Source: an uncultured Eubacterium sp.
GTDB taxonomy: Bacteria > Bacillota > Clostridia > Lachnospirales > Lachnospiraceae
DNA: 64,000 nucleotides
Direction of reading: 5' to 3'
Assembly (NCBI GenBank): GCA_934316925.1
Contig: CAKREC010000007.1
Span: 1-64,000 of the forward strand
Both the position numbers and the translations under genes were made by a program. The notes under the pieces are model-generated. The model was not told the DNA's origin. It searched no databases and saw nothing but the letters and a program-made list of their open reading frames with translations. Below are positions 8,357 to 16,396 of the stretch, piece by piece (positions within the stretch are counted from its first letter, which is position 1; each line of letters starts with the position of its first letter).

Positions 8357-9700
8357 ATGAAAAACACAAATGCAGATGTAAATAACATTTATCAGCTGGA
8401 TGGCAGAGTGCCGGTGGCAAAAGCCATTCCATTTGGATTACAGCATATCCTGGCAATGTTCGTTGCCAATATTGCTCCGATCCTGATCGTAGCAGGTGCG
8501 TGTGGACTTTCCAGTGATCAGATTGCGATGCTGGTACAAAGTGCGATGATCATTGCGGGAATCGGTACCGTGATCCAGTTGTACCCATTGTGGCGGATCG
8601 GATCAAGACTGCCGATCGTTATGGGGATCAGTTTTACGTTCGTTTCGATTTTCTGTTATATCGGGCCTACATATGGATATGGTGCGATCACAGGTGCTGT
8701 TTTAGTCGGAGGTATCATCGAGGGACTTCTTGGTCTGTTTGCCAAATACTGGCGCAAGATTGTTTCTCCGATCGTAGCTGCTTCCGTCGTTACGGCAATC
8801 GGATTCTCACTGCTCAGTGTAGGAGCGACATCATTTGGCGGTGGCTCCGGTGCAGAAAATTTTGGTTCATGGAAGAATTTGTTAGTTGGTACGATCACAC
8901 TTGTTTGCTGTATTGCATTCAATGCACTTGCAAAATCTTATTTCAAGCAGTTGTCTGTGTTATTTGGTCTGGTAGTGGGCTATATCGTGGCAGCCTGCTT
9001 AGGCATGGTCGATTTTTCAGCGATCGCACAGGCAAAGATCATTGCCCTTCCACATCTTATGCCAATGGGAATCACATTCAACTGGAATGCCATTGTTTCG
9101 GTTACTCTGATCTTTTTGGTTTCCGCAACAGAGACGATCGGAGATACATCGGCACTGGCAATGTCAGGACTGGGAAGAGATGTGTCGGACAAAGAGATTT
9201 CTGGATCACTTGCGTGTGACGGATTTATCAGTGCATTATCTTCGGTGTTTGGATGCCTTCCGATCACATCATTCAGCCAGAACGTTGGTCTGGTTGCAAT
9301 GACAAAAGTAGTAAATCGTTTCACGATCCTTATGGGAGCCCTGATCATGATTCTTGCCGGCTTCTTCCCGATTTTTGGAGCATTGCTGGCAACTTTGCCG
9401 GAATGTGTTCTGGGCGGCTGTACGATCATGATGTTTGGCTCGATCGTTGTGAGCGGTCTGCAGATGATCTCACACTGTGGATTTACTCACCGAAATATCA
9501 ATATCGCAGCATTATCGTTGGCGATCGGTATTGGATTTACACAGGTTGGTGATATTTTTAAAAACTTTCCAAAGATTTTGCAGACCGTCTTTGCTGAGAA
9601 CTGCGTAGCGGTTGTGTTCATTATCGCAATTGTTATGAATCTGGTTTTGCCAAAGGATAAAGAGCCGGGGAAAGATACGAAGGAGACAGAAGTAGAATAA
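8357..9700 (+). CDS. pbuX: NCS2 xanthine/uracil family permease (likely xanthine)
   Basis: Proton-coupled nucleobase importer with the 14-helix NCS2 fold. The N-terminus shows FGLQHILAMFVANIAPIL, the conserved QH pair of the family. The central SATETIGDTSALA motif near residue 255 holds the conserved glutamate, and FSQNVGLVAMTKVVNR is the second substrate-site signature with the N-G pair. Its 447 residues match the family. The pairing with xpt suggests xanthine as substrate, but uracil or uric acid cannot be excluded from sequence alone. Ribosome binding site GAGGAG precedes ATG 8357. Confidence 0.87.
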   Translation: MKNTNADVNNIYQLDGRVPVAKAIPFGLQHILAMFVANIAPILIVAGACGLSSDQIAMLVQSAMIIAGIGTVIQLYPLWRIGSRLPIVMGISFTFVSIFCYIGPTYGYGAITGAVLVGGIIEGLLGLFAKYWRKIVSPIVAASVVTAIGFSLLSVGATSFGGGSGAENFGSWKNLLVGTITLVCCIAFNALAKSYFKQLSVLFGLVVGYIVAACLGMVDFSAIAQAKIIALPHLMPMGITFNWNAIVSVTLIFLVSATETIGDTSALAMSGLGRDVSDKEISGSLACDGFISALSSVFGCLPITSFSQNVGLVAMTKVVNRFTILMGALIMILAGFFPIFGALLATLPECVLGGCTIMMFGSIVVSGLQMISHCGFTHRNINIAALSLAIGIGFTQVGDIFKNFPKILQTVFAENCVAVVFIIAIVMNLVLPKDKEPGKDTKETEVE

Positions 9701-9730
9701 AGGTTTTAAAGCATAAAAAGGAGATATAGG

Positions 9731-10966
9731 ATGAAAAAACTAGTAAAGGGACTGACTGCCGCCTTGTTGTGTGGCAGCGTATTCATGACCCAGACCATAT
9801 ACAGTCTGGGAGCAGCAGCACCACAGGGAGATTACACGACCGTACAGGATGCCGGTGGGGCGGTCACGGCTTATCAGGCAGCCGAGGGAAGCACGGAGTT
9901 CTACACGGATGATGAAGGTGTTTTGTTCAATAAGGATCAGTCGACGTTGTATGCGTATCCGGTTGGCAAGCATCAGCCGTCAGGTTCTTATACGATCCCA
10001 TCGACGGTTACAATGCTGTATCCACATGCTTTCGAGGGTTACAGTACACCGGGGATCGTGATCCCGTCGAGTGTAAAGACCATTGGGGAATATGCCTTTG
10101 CCAATACCGGGAATTTCAATGGTGTGACGACCTGGGAAGAGGGAACCGAATGGATCGGTTCGTATGCTTTTTATGGCTGCACCAATTTCAAAGGTACCCT
10201 GCCATCGAGTGTAAAGACGATCGGCGCGTACGCATTTGCCAATTGTAAAAACATTCAGATTGATATTTCCAAATGTCAGCTGACACAGATCAGTGATTAT
10301 CTGTTTTACCAGTGTGACAATCTGCATCAGTTGACCTTGCCGGCTACGGTTACCCGTGTAGGTGCGTATGCCTTTTCAGAATGTAACAATCTCAATGAAG
10401 TTGTGTTGTCAGATCAGGTTACCAGCATTGGGGAAGGTGCTTTCAAAAATTGCAGCAACCTGCATGTAGCAAAGATTCCGGAAGGAGTTAATGCGATCGA
10501 AAATGACACATTTTCCGGCTGTCAGAATCTGAATACGGTTCAATTGCCGTCAACGCTGGAGAAGATCGGAGACAATGCGTTTTCGGGTTGTCAGAATATT
10601 CATCAGATCAATATTCCGGACAACGTGAAGTATATTTCCAATACAAGCTTTTCCGGAGTTGATCTTGCCAAAGTGACATTAAAAGTTACGGTGAAAAAGA
10701 CAAAGCTGAAAAAGGTGTCGAAAAAGGGTAAAAAGAACAAACTTACCTGGAAAAAAGTTAAGAATGCGACCGGTTATGCGATCTATCGCTCAAACAAAAA
10801 GAGCAAAGGTTACAAAAAGATCAAAACGGTGAAAAAAACAACCTATACGGATGGAAAGAAGATAAAGAAGAAAAAGACTTATTATTATAAGATCAAGACG
10901 ATCCGAAAGGTTTCCGGAAAGAATTATTATAGTAAATTCAGCAATGTAAAAAAGATAAAACGTTAG
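9731..10966 (+). CDS. Secreted BspA-type leucine-rich repeat protein with lysine-rich C-terminal Fn3-like domain
   Basis: An Ala/Leu-rich signal peptide (about residues 1-29) precedes a region with at least eight LRR_5 (BspA/TpLRR) units of about 23 residues. They carry repeats such as IPSSVKTIGEYAFANT and LPSSVKTIGAYAFANC (about residues 85-320). The last 95 residues are extremely lysine-rich and contain ATGYAIYRSNKKSKGYKKIK, the fibronectin III-like module often found on the surface of Lachnospiraceae. No LPXTG motif or membrane anchor is seen; the basic tail may hold the protein to the anionic wall. BspA-type proteins bind host or microbial surfaces, but the ligand here is unknown. AAGGAG precedes ATG 9731. 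The terminator at 10977 ends the unit. Confidence 0.83.
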   Translation: MKKLVKGLTAALLCGSVFMTQTIYSLGAAAPQGDYTTVQDAGGAVTAYQAAEGSTEFYTDDEGVLFNKDQSTLYAYPVGKHQPSGSYTIPSTVTMLYPHAFEGYSTPGIVIPSSVKTIGEYAFANTGNFNGVTTWEEGTEWIGSYAFYGCTNFKGTLPSSVKTIGAYAFANCKNIQIDISKCQLTQISDYLFYQCDNLHQLTLPATVTRVGAYAFSECNNLNEVVLSDQVTSIGEGAFKNCSNLHVAKIPEGVNAIENDTFSGCQNLNTVQLPSTLEKIGDNAFSGCQNIHQINIPDNVKYISNTSFSGVDLAKVTLKVTVKKTKLKKVSKKGKKNKLTWKKVKNATGYAIYRSNKKSKGYKKIKTVKKTTYTDGKKIKKKKTYYYKIKTIRKVSGKNYYSKFSNVKKIKR

Positions 10967-10976
10967 TGGAAAGCAG

Positions 10977-11004
10977 GGCAGGAGAGCGTATCTCCTGCCT
11001 TTTT
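10977..11004 (+). terminator. Rho-independent terminator after the LRR gene
   Basis: GGCAGGAGA (10977-10985) pairs with TCTCCTGCC (10991-10999) around GCGTA, then TTTTT. The ribosome binding site of the next gene (AAGGAG 11005-11010) starts right after the T-run, so esterase mRNA from upstream must come through this terminator. Confidence 0.92.
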
Positions 11005-11016
11005 AAGGAGAGACAT

Positions 11017-11907
11017 ATGAACTATACAGAACAGATCAATGCGGCGATCCGGGCAACAGCAAGCCGCTTTCATGATGATGGAATCAAAACGGCGAAGGAC
11101 ATGATCCCGGCAATGGATCCGGCGGCAGTGACAGGAACCGTGAAACGGGATGTCTGCTATGGCACACATCCGCAGGAGAAAATGGATCTATACTATCCGG
11201 ATCAGAAGAAAGAAAAATACCCGGTATTTGCTGAGGTACATGGCGGGGCGTGGTATTTTGGGCAAAAGAGTTCGATTGAGTTTGAACCGTTTTTACTGGG
11301 ACAAAAAAAGGGATATGTACTAGTTTCAATCGAATATCCGCTGGCGCCGGAGGCTCATTATCCGGCACCAGTGATCGCGCTAAAAAAAGCAATCCAATAT
11401 TTAAAGACGCATTGTGAGGAACTTGCGCTTGACCCGGATGAGATTACATTATGGGGTGGGTCTGCGGGAGCACATTTATGCGCGCTCAGTGTTTTTAGTG
11501 AAGGAACCGGATATTTGAAACAACCGGGAAATGTAGATGCGACAGTGAAAAATCTGATCCTTGCCTATGGCTGTCATAATTATTATCTGGGAACACCGCT
11601 GGACTCCTGGGTGTATGAGAACTTTTTTGGCACCGAGGATCTTAGCCGGATCCCGGAAACACTTATACTGTCCAATCCAGGCGCTCATGTGACAAAACAG
11701 GTGCCGAGAGTTCTGTTGCAGCATGGGAAAAAAGATGGTCTGGTGTCATTTTCTCAGTCAGTATATCTGGCGGATGTGATCCGGCGGATCGCGGGGGAAG
11801 ACAGGGTGAGGCTGGAATTGTTTGACGATTGCGATCATGCCGACGTCAAGCTGTTTTCCAAGGAAAATATAGAGCACATTTTTTCCTGGATCCAGGGGGA
11901 AGTATAG
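11017..11907 (+). CDS. Alpha/beta-hydrolase (esterase/lipase, HSL-like)
   Basis: Probable carboxylester hydrolase in the cytosol. The oxyanion-hole motif EVHGGAWYFG lies near residue 74, the nucleophile elbow GGSAGAH near 150, the acid in HGKKDGLVSF near 235 and the base in DDCDHAD near 275. The order and spacing are those of the hormone-sensitive-lipase (BD-FAE/Abhydrolase_3) family. Length is 296 residues, with no signal peptide. I start at ATG 11017 with AAGGAG at 11005-11010. The physiological ester is unknown. No separate promoter fits between the terminator and the start, so expression may rely on readthrough or on a promoter inside the LRR gene. Confidence 0.82.
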   Translation: MNYTEQINAAIRATASRFHDDGIKTAKDMIPAMDPAAVTGTVKRDVCYGTHPQEKMDLYYPDQKKEKYPVFAEVHGGAWYFGQKSSIEFEPFLLGQKKGYVLVSIEYPLAPEAHYPAPVIALKKAIQYLKTHCEELALDPDEITLWGGSAGAHLCALSVFSEGTGYLKQPGNVDATVKNLILAYGCHNYYLGTPLDSWVYENFFGTEDLSRIPETLILSNPGAHVTKQVPRVLLQHGKKDGLVSFSQSVYLADVIRRIAGEDRVRLELFDDCDHADVKLFSKENIEHIFSWIQGEV

Positions 11908-11919
11908 CGATAGGAAAAG

Positions 11920-11948
11920 TTGACTTTTGGCTGAAATCGTGTTAGTTT
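11920..11948 (+). promoter_or_regulatory. Possible sigma-A promoter for the ECF-lar cluster
   Basis: TTGACT (11920-11925) and TAGTTT (11943-11948) are 17 bases apart, upstream of the S-component gene. The -35 is good and the -10 is weak. Confidence 0.45.
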
Positions 11949-11977
11949 TTTAAGGTATATAAATGGAGGTAATACAA

Positions 11978-12514
11978 ATGAGTGAAAAAAGAGAAATTGT
12001 TGCTGAAAAGGCAACCGGTTTAAGAAGTATTAACAATCTGATCTTAGTAGGAATCATGATGGCAGTCGGTGTCGTATTGCGTTTGTGCGCAAGCTTTCTG
12101 GTGCTTGGCAACATGCATCCGAACTTTTTGATCGCCACCTATTGTCTGTCAATCCTGATCGTTCGCCCGAATATAAAAGAAGCGGCTGTGATCGGTTTTA
12201 TTTCCGGATGTATCAGCCAGATCGGAACCAGCATGGCATGGATCGGACTGGGAAGTGAAACGCTGGGCGGAATTGCCATGGCTTTGTTGATCATGCTTCC
12301 GATCGCAAAAGTAGTAAAACCATTGGTAACAACATTTTTGACAACATTGATCTCCGGATTTGCGTTTGTCGGACTGGCAGCGCTTACTTATGCCAACCCA
12401 ATGCCGTTTGCACAGTTTGCCAATATGGCAATTGTTACTCTGGTGACAGCAGTGCTCAACTGTGTGATCGTAGCGATCCTCAGTGTGCCTGTGGATAAGA
12501 TCATCAATAAATAG
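11978..12514 (+). CDS. ECF transporter substrate-binding S component (TrpP-like)
   Basis: Small, very hydrophobic protein of 178 residues with about five to six membrane helices, standing in front of the complete energizing module (two ATPases and EcfT). It therefore most likely captures the substrate for this energy-coupling-factor importer. The first helices and the M-H-P-N turn (GNMHPNFLIATYCLSILIV) resemble TrpP-type S components, which have M-K-P-D at this place. That similarity is seen by eye and is weak, so the substrate is not assigned. It does not resemble the CbiM/NikM nickel-cobalt S components. Start ATG 11978 with GGAGG at 11965-11969. Confidence 0.72.
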   Translation: MSEKREIVAEKATGLRSINNLILVGIMMAVGVVLRLCASFLVLGNMHPNFLIATYCLSILIVRPNIKEAAVIGFISGCISQIGTSMAWIGLGSETLGGIAMALLIMLPIAKVVKPLVTTFLTTLISGFAFVGLAALTYANPMPFAQFANMAIVTLVTAVLNCVIVAILSVPVDKIINK

Positions 12515-12530
12515 AACCGAGGACAAAAAA

Positions 12531-13382
12531 GTGGAAAACATTATCGAATTGCAGGACTTTAGTTTTCAGTATAAAGACTCTGACCGATTTGCGCTTCATC
12601 ATGTGGATCTGTCGATCGCAAAAGGCGAATTTGTTGGCATCACTGGAAATTCCGGTGCTGGAAAATCAACATTTACGTATGCACTGAGTGGAATCGTGCC
12701 ACATCATTTTCCGGGAGACTTTTATGGCTCTGTGAAGATCCATGGCATGGATACGGTAGAGGTAAAGACCGAGGAACTGGCTCGTTTTGTAGGAGAAGTA
12801 TTTCAGGACATTGACAGCCAGATGGTATCCAGCGTGGTTGAGGATGAGATTCTGTTTGGATTGGAAAATTTTGGGTATTCCCATGAAGAAATTGGGGAAA
12901 GACTCAAAGCCTCTCTGGAACGCCTTGGGATTTCGGATCTTTTGCATCGGCAGATCAGCTCGCTTTCCGGTGGACAGAAACAAAAGGTTGCCATCGCCTC
13001 AATTCTGGCGCTGCAGCCACAGATCATCGTTTTGGATGAGCCTACCGGAGAACTGGATCCGGAAAGCACGATCATGATCTTTGAAATTTTAAAACAGCTG
13101 AATGAAGATTTTGGCAAGACGATCATCATTGTGGAACAAAAGATCATGATGTTGTGCAAATATGCCAAGCGCTTGATCCTTCTCGACCAGGGCAAGGTGG
13201 TGTTTGATGGTAAGAGCATGGAGATCGTGCAGCAATTATCGCTGTTTGATGAACTTGGAATCAGTGCGCCCCCGGTGCTTCGATTGGGTAAAAAGCTGGA
13301 AGAAGCTGGACTCTACAACGGTAGTATACCACTGGATGTAGATCAGGCAGAGAAAATGGTGAAAGAGGTGCTGTCATGTTAA
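12531..13382 (+). CDS. ECF transporter ATPase A1
   Basis: First ATPase of the ECF importer. Walker A is GNSGAGKST near residue 40, Q-loop FQDIDSQ, signature SLSGGQKQKVAIAS, Walker B IIVLDEPTGELDP. The C-terminal tail of about 50 residues after the NBD is normal for CbiO/EcfA proteins. GTG 12531 is the start I prefer, with GAGGA at 12519-12523 and translation matching the ENIIELQDFSFQY opening of EcfA proteins. The stop overlaps the next gene by seven bases, which implies translational coupling and a fixed stoichiometry with A2. Confidence 0.9.
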   Translation: MENIIELQDFSFQYKDSDRFALHHVDLSIAKGEFVGITGNSGAGKSTFTYALSGIVPHHFPGDFYGSVKIHGMDTVEVKTEELARFVGEVFQDIDSQMVSSVVEDEILFGLENFGYSHEEIGERLKASLERLGISDLLHRQISSLSGGQKQKVAIASILALQPQIIVLDEPTGELDPESTIMIFEILKQLNEDFGKTIIIVEQKIMMLCKYAKRLILLDQGKVVFDGKSMEIVQQLSLFDELGISAPPVLRLGKKLEEAGLYNGSIPLDVDQAEKMVKEVLSC

Positions 13383-14206
13383 AATTTGATCATGTAGGAT
13401 TTTCTTATCCGGGCGCTGAAAAAGACACCATTCACGAATTGTCATTTCATATTCCGAAAGGCGAGTTCGCGGCACTGATCGGTTCCAATGGCGCAGGAAA
13501 GTCGACGATCAGCCGTCTGTCCAATGGACTGTTGCAGCCGGGCAGAGGTCATGTGACCGTGGCAGGGATGGACACGTTGAACACACGGACCAGCCAGATC
13601 GCGAAAAAAGTAGGATTTTTGTTTCAGAATCCGGATCGGCAGATCTGTCAGAATACAGTAGAAGAAGAGGTTGCGTTTGGACTGCGAGTGCAGGGTGTAC
13701 CGGAAGAAGAGGTAAAACAGCGGGTGCAGGATGCCCTGGAGCGCTTTTCTCTGAAGGGAGAATGGTTCCCGTTCACACGTTCACGCGGCGAACGACAGCG
13801 GATCGCACTTGCGAGTGTGTTGGTGTGCCAGCCGGAACTTGTGATCTTAGATGAGCCGACAACCGGTCTGGATTATAAAGAGTGTATCAGTATCATGGAT
13901 TATGTGAAAGGGCTGAACCGGGAAAAGAATCTTACCGTTTTGATGGTAAGCCATGATATGGAACTGGTTCAGGATTATGCCGAGCAGGTACTGGTGCTGA
14001 CAGGCGGCAATCTGGTTGGAGAAGGCCCTGTCAATGCTGTGATGAAAGACATGGATACGTTGCAGAAGGCCAATGTTTTGCCGGCGCAGATCCCGATGCT
14101 GTCACTTCGGCTGGGTACCGGTTTTGAGGATGTTTATACCGCCGATCAGATGGTACAGCGTATCCGGGAGATCAAGAACGGGAAGAAGGAGGAGCAAAAA
14201 GCATGA
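13376..14206 (+). CDS. ECF transporter ATPase A2 with atypical ABC signature
   Basis: Second ATPase of the heterodimeric ECF engine (276 residues). Walker A GSNGAGKST, Q-loop FQNPDRQ, Walker B LVILDEPTTGLD and the MVSHD switch are intact. The ABC signature, normally LSGGQ-x-QR, reads TRSRGERQRIALAS near residue 138, so the LSGG part is replaced by SRGE. In a heterodimer this would weaken one of the two composite ATP sites. The gene overlaps A1 and its own stop overlaps the EcfT start (ATGA), so all three are translated as one unit. Confidence 0.89.
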   Translation: MLKFDHVGFSYPGAEKDTIHELSFHIPKGEFAALIGSNGAGKSTISRLSNGLLQPGRGHVTVAGMDTLNTRTSQIAKKVGFLFQNPDRQICQNTVEEEVAFGLRVQGVPEEEVKQRVQDALERFSLKGEWFPFTRSRGERQRIALASVLVCQPELVILDEPTTGLDYKECISIMDYVKGLNREKNLTVLMVSHDMELVQDYAEQVLVLTGGNLVGEGPVNAVMKDMDTLQKANVLPAQIPMLSLRLGTGFEDVYTADQMVQRIREIKNGKKEEQKA

Positions 14207-14961
14207 ATTTGTTGCAGTATGTACCGGGAGACTCCTTTTTGCACCGTTTAAATCCGGTAACAAAATTATTTGCTGCGTTTATTTACGGAATTGCCTGCGT
14301 GATCAGTAATAATACGTGGCTGGAAGTTGGATATATTGTTCTCATGATCATAATTTCAGCATTTGCCGGTCTTCATAAAAGAGCGTTGCATCTGACGAAA
14401 AATTTGCTGATCTTAGGACTGATCATGTTTTTACTGCAGTTGTTTTTTGTCCGTAGTGGAGATCCTCTGTGGGTAGTCGGCGGTGTGTGTCTGGTCACTT
14501 ATGGCGGCTTGAACAGCGCGTTGTTGTTGAGTTTTCGCATTGTAGCGACAATGCTGCCACTGATGCTTTTGTTTGCGATCACATCGATGAATGACCTGTG
14601 TGGGGCATTGGTAAAACGACTGCATGTACCATATCGATATGCGTTCATTGTAACAACTGCATTTCGGTTTGTACCATTATTTACGACCGAATTTCATGAC
14701 ATCGAGGATGCGCAGCGTGCCAGAGGAGTAGAGTATGATACAAAGAATATTTTTAAAAAGCTCAAATTGATCGCCCCTCTGTTTGTGCCACTTTTGATCT
14801 CCAGTTTAAAAAAGGTAGATTCCGGAGCGGTAAGCGCAGAATTACGAGGTTTCAATCTGCGTACGGTAAAGAGTGGGTATCATGCGTATCCATTCCACAT
14901 CGGGGATGCAGTGTGCGTGTTCGTGGTAGTTGCTCTTGTGGCAGTATCGGTACTTGTGTAA
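14203..14961 (+). CDS. ECF transporter transmembrane protein EcfT
   Basis: Membrane scaffold that joins the S component to the ATPase pair. Its 252 residues hold about five helices and the EcfT coupling motifs. The first is the A-R-G-type signature in EDAQRARGVEYDTKN near residue 170; the second is SAELRGFNLRTVKSG near residue 213, close to the C-terminus. The N-terminus (YVPGDSFLHRLNPVTKLFAA) is the conserved opening with R-L-x-P-x-x-K. ATGA overlap with the A2 gene and a 14-base gap to the racemase gene put both in the same transcript. Confidence 0.9.
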   Translation: MNLLQYVPGDSFLHRLNPVTKLFAAFIYGIACVISNNTWLEVGYIVLMIIISAFAGLHKRALHLTKNLLILGLIMFLLQLFFVRSGDPLWVVGGVCLVTYGGLNSALLLSFRIVATMLPLMLLFAITSMNDLCGALVKRLHVPYRYAFIVTTAFRFVPLFTTEFHDIEDAQRARGVEYDTKNIFKKLKLIAPLFVPLLISSLKKVDSGAVSAELRGFNLRTVKSGYHAYPFHIGDAVCVFVVVALVAVSVLV

Positions 14962-14975
14962 GGCGGTGAAAAAAG

Positions 14976-16250
14976 ATGGATACAGTAGTATCATTAGGAT
15001 ATGGAGAAGACCAGGTAGAAATTGAAATAAAAAATGCGGCGTCGGTGGAGACAATCCTGCCACGTCCTATGGAAGTGATCGATGATCTCAAAAAGACATT
15101 TCTTCATGGGGTAACGGATGGGACGATCGGCTGCGGACCATTAAAAGAAATCGTAGCCAAAGAAGATGATGTTACGATCGTGGTGAGTGATATTACCCGG
15201 AGCTGGATGCACCAGGACAAGATCATGCCGTTGCTGGTATCGTATCTGCATGATGAGATCGGTGTCGATTTTGACCGGATCACGGTAGTGATCGCACTGG
15301 GAACACATCGCAGATCCACACCGGAGGAACTGGTAAAGATCTGTTCCTCTTATGTCTGTGAACATGTCACAGTCGTCGATCATGATTGTGACAGCGAAGA
15401 TCTTGTATATGTAGGAACAACATCCCGCGGTACAAGAGTGGAAGTAAATCCGCTTGTTGTAGGACGAAAAGTGATCGTGGTCGGTGGAACCGTTCATCAT
15501 ATGATGGCGGGATTCGGTGGCGGCAGAAAAAACCTTTTGCCGGGAGTTGCCGGACGGGAGACGATCCGCCAAAATCACAGCCGCGCACTTGATCCGGAAA
15601 AAGCGATGACAGATGCCAGAGTTGGTTGCTGTCTTCTCACGGACAATCCGATCCATGAAGATATGATGGAAGCAGCTCATCTGGTACATGCGGACTTCAG
15701 TATTAATATTGTGGTAGCATCGACCGGTGAACACAGCGGGATTTTTTGTGGCGATCTGGATGCGGCATGGGAGGCAAGTTGTCAGTATCAGAGAGATTGC
15801 TATGAGATTCAGATTCCGGAACCGGCAGACATTGTTCTTTGTTCCAGCGGTGGTTATCCAAAAGATATGAATTTGTATCAGGGATGCAAAGGTATGTTGA
15901 ATGCGATGCGTGCGTTGAAGCCGGGCGGTGAGATGCTTTGGGCATGCAAGTGTCCGGAAGGCGGTGGTGCCCCGGATTATTTCAGTTGGCTGCAGCCTTT
16001 ACTGGAAGGACATTTAGAACCGTCACTGCGTGCAGATTTTACAATTGGAGGATATATTTTCTTTCTCACGGTGGAACAGTTAAATAAAGCTTCTCATGTG
16101 TATACCTATACGGAGTTAGATCCGTCACTGGTAGACCCGATGGGAATGACAGCGGGAAATGACTTGAAACAGCTGGTGAAACAGATTGATTTTACTGGAA
16201 AAAAGGTATATGTTCTGCCATATGCCGGCAGTGTAGTGCCAATTTCATAG
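14976..16250 (+). CDS. larA: LarA-family nickel-dependent hydroxyacid racemase/epimerase homologue
   Basis: Member of the lactate racemase family that uses the nickel-pincer nucleotide cofactor. Conserved active-site positions are visible: ALGTHR with H111, HHMMAGFGGGRKNLLPG with H175 and the cofactor-binding K185, and QNH with H201. These fall within a few residues of H108, H174, K184 and H200 of lactate racemase, so it is probably catalytic. Its 424 residues match the family. The family includes enzymes for lactate, phenyllactate, malate and other 2-hydroxyacids, so lactate itself is not proven. It is the last gene of the ECF operon, suggesting that the importer feeds this enzyme. larB, larC and larE for cofactor synthesis are not in the window. 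A terminator follows. Confidence 0.83.
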   Translation: MDTVVSLGYGEDQVEIEIKNAASVETILPRPMEVIDDLKKTFLHGVTDGTIGCGPLKEIVAKEDDVTIVVSDITRSWMHQDKIMPLLVSYLHDEIGVDFDRITVVIALGTHRRSTPEELVKICSSYVCEHVTVVDHDCDSEDLVYVGTTSRGTRVEVNPLVVGRKVIVVGGTVHHMMAGFGGGRKNLLPGVAGRETIRQNHSRALDPEKAMTDARVGCCLLTDNPIHEDMMEAAHLVHADFSINIVVASTGEHSGIFCGDLDAAWEASCQYQRDCYEIQIPEPADIVLCSSGGYPKDMNLYQGCKGMLNAMRALKPGGEMLWACKCPEGGGAPDYFSWLQPLLEGHLEPSLRADFTIGGYIFFLTVEQLNKASHVYTYTELDPSLVDPMGMTAGNDLKQLVKQIDFTGKKVYVLPYAGSVVPIS

Positions 16251-16255
16251 AGTAT

Positions 16256-16299
16256 AAAAAGATAACAGAAGGGAAAACTCTCTTTTGTTATCTTTTTTA
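16256..16299 (+). terminator. Strong terminator after the ECF-lar operon
   Basis: AAAAAGATAACAGAAG (16256-16271) pairs with CTTTTGTTATCTTTTT (16282-16297): a 16-bp stem with one G-U pair, followed by T. Confidence 0.88.
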
Positions 16300-16302
16300 A
16301 AT

Positions 16303-16342
16303 TTTACATAGACTTTACATAAGCCACATAACGGTTTTACAT
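16303..16342 (+). promoter_or_regulatory. Pho-box-like direct repeats TTTACAT
   Basis: TTTACAT occurs at 16303-16309, 16314-16320 and 16336-16342, that is with 11-base and 22-base spacing on one helix face. A degraded fourth half (CCACAT, 16324-16329) lies between. This is the pattern of PhoB/PhoP boxes (TTTACA direct repeats every 11 bases). A -10-like TATGCT follows at 16346. The regulated gene is a Na/Pi cotransporter followed by a PhoB/PhoR-like pair, so phosphate-starvation control is likely. Confidence 0.75.
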
Positions 16343-16396
16343 AGGTATGCTATCGTAAATTCCATGAAAACTATGTGTTAAAAAATGGAGGGTTCT

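Noticed and set aside
9980..10680. Tandem DNA repeats
   Set aside because: The repetition is at the protein level (LRR units) with diverged codons, so it is not a DNA repeat array.
14976..16250. Nickel ABC importer for Lar in the preceding ECF genes
   Set aside because: The S component does not start with the M-H-I-x-D/E metal motif of NikM/CbiM proteins and there is no NikN-like companion.
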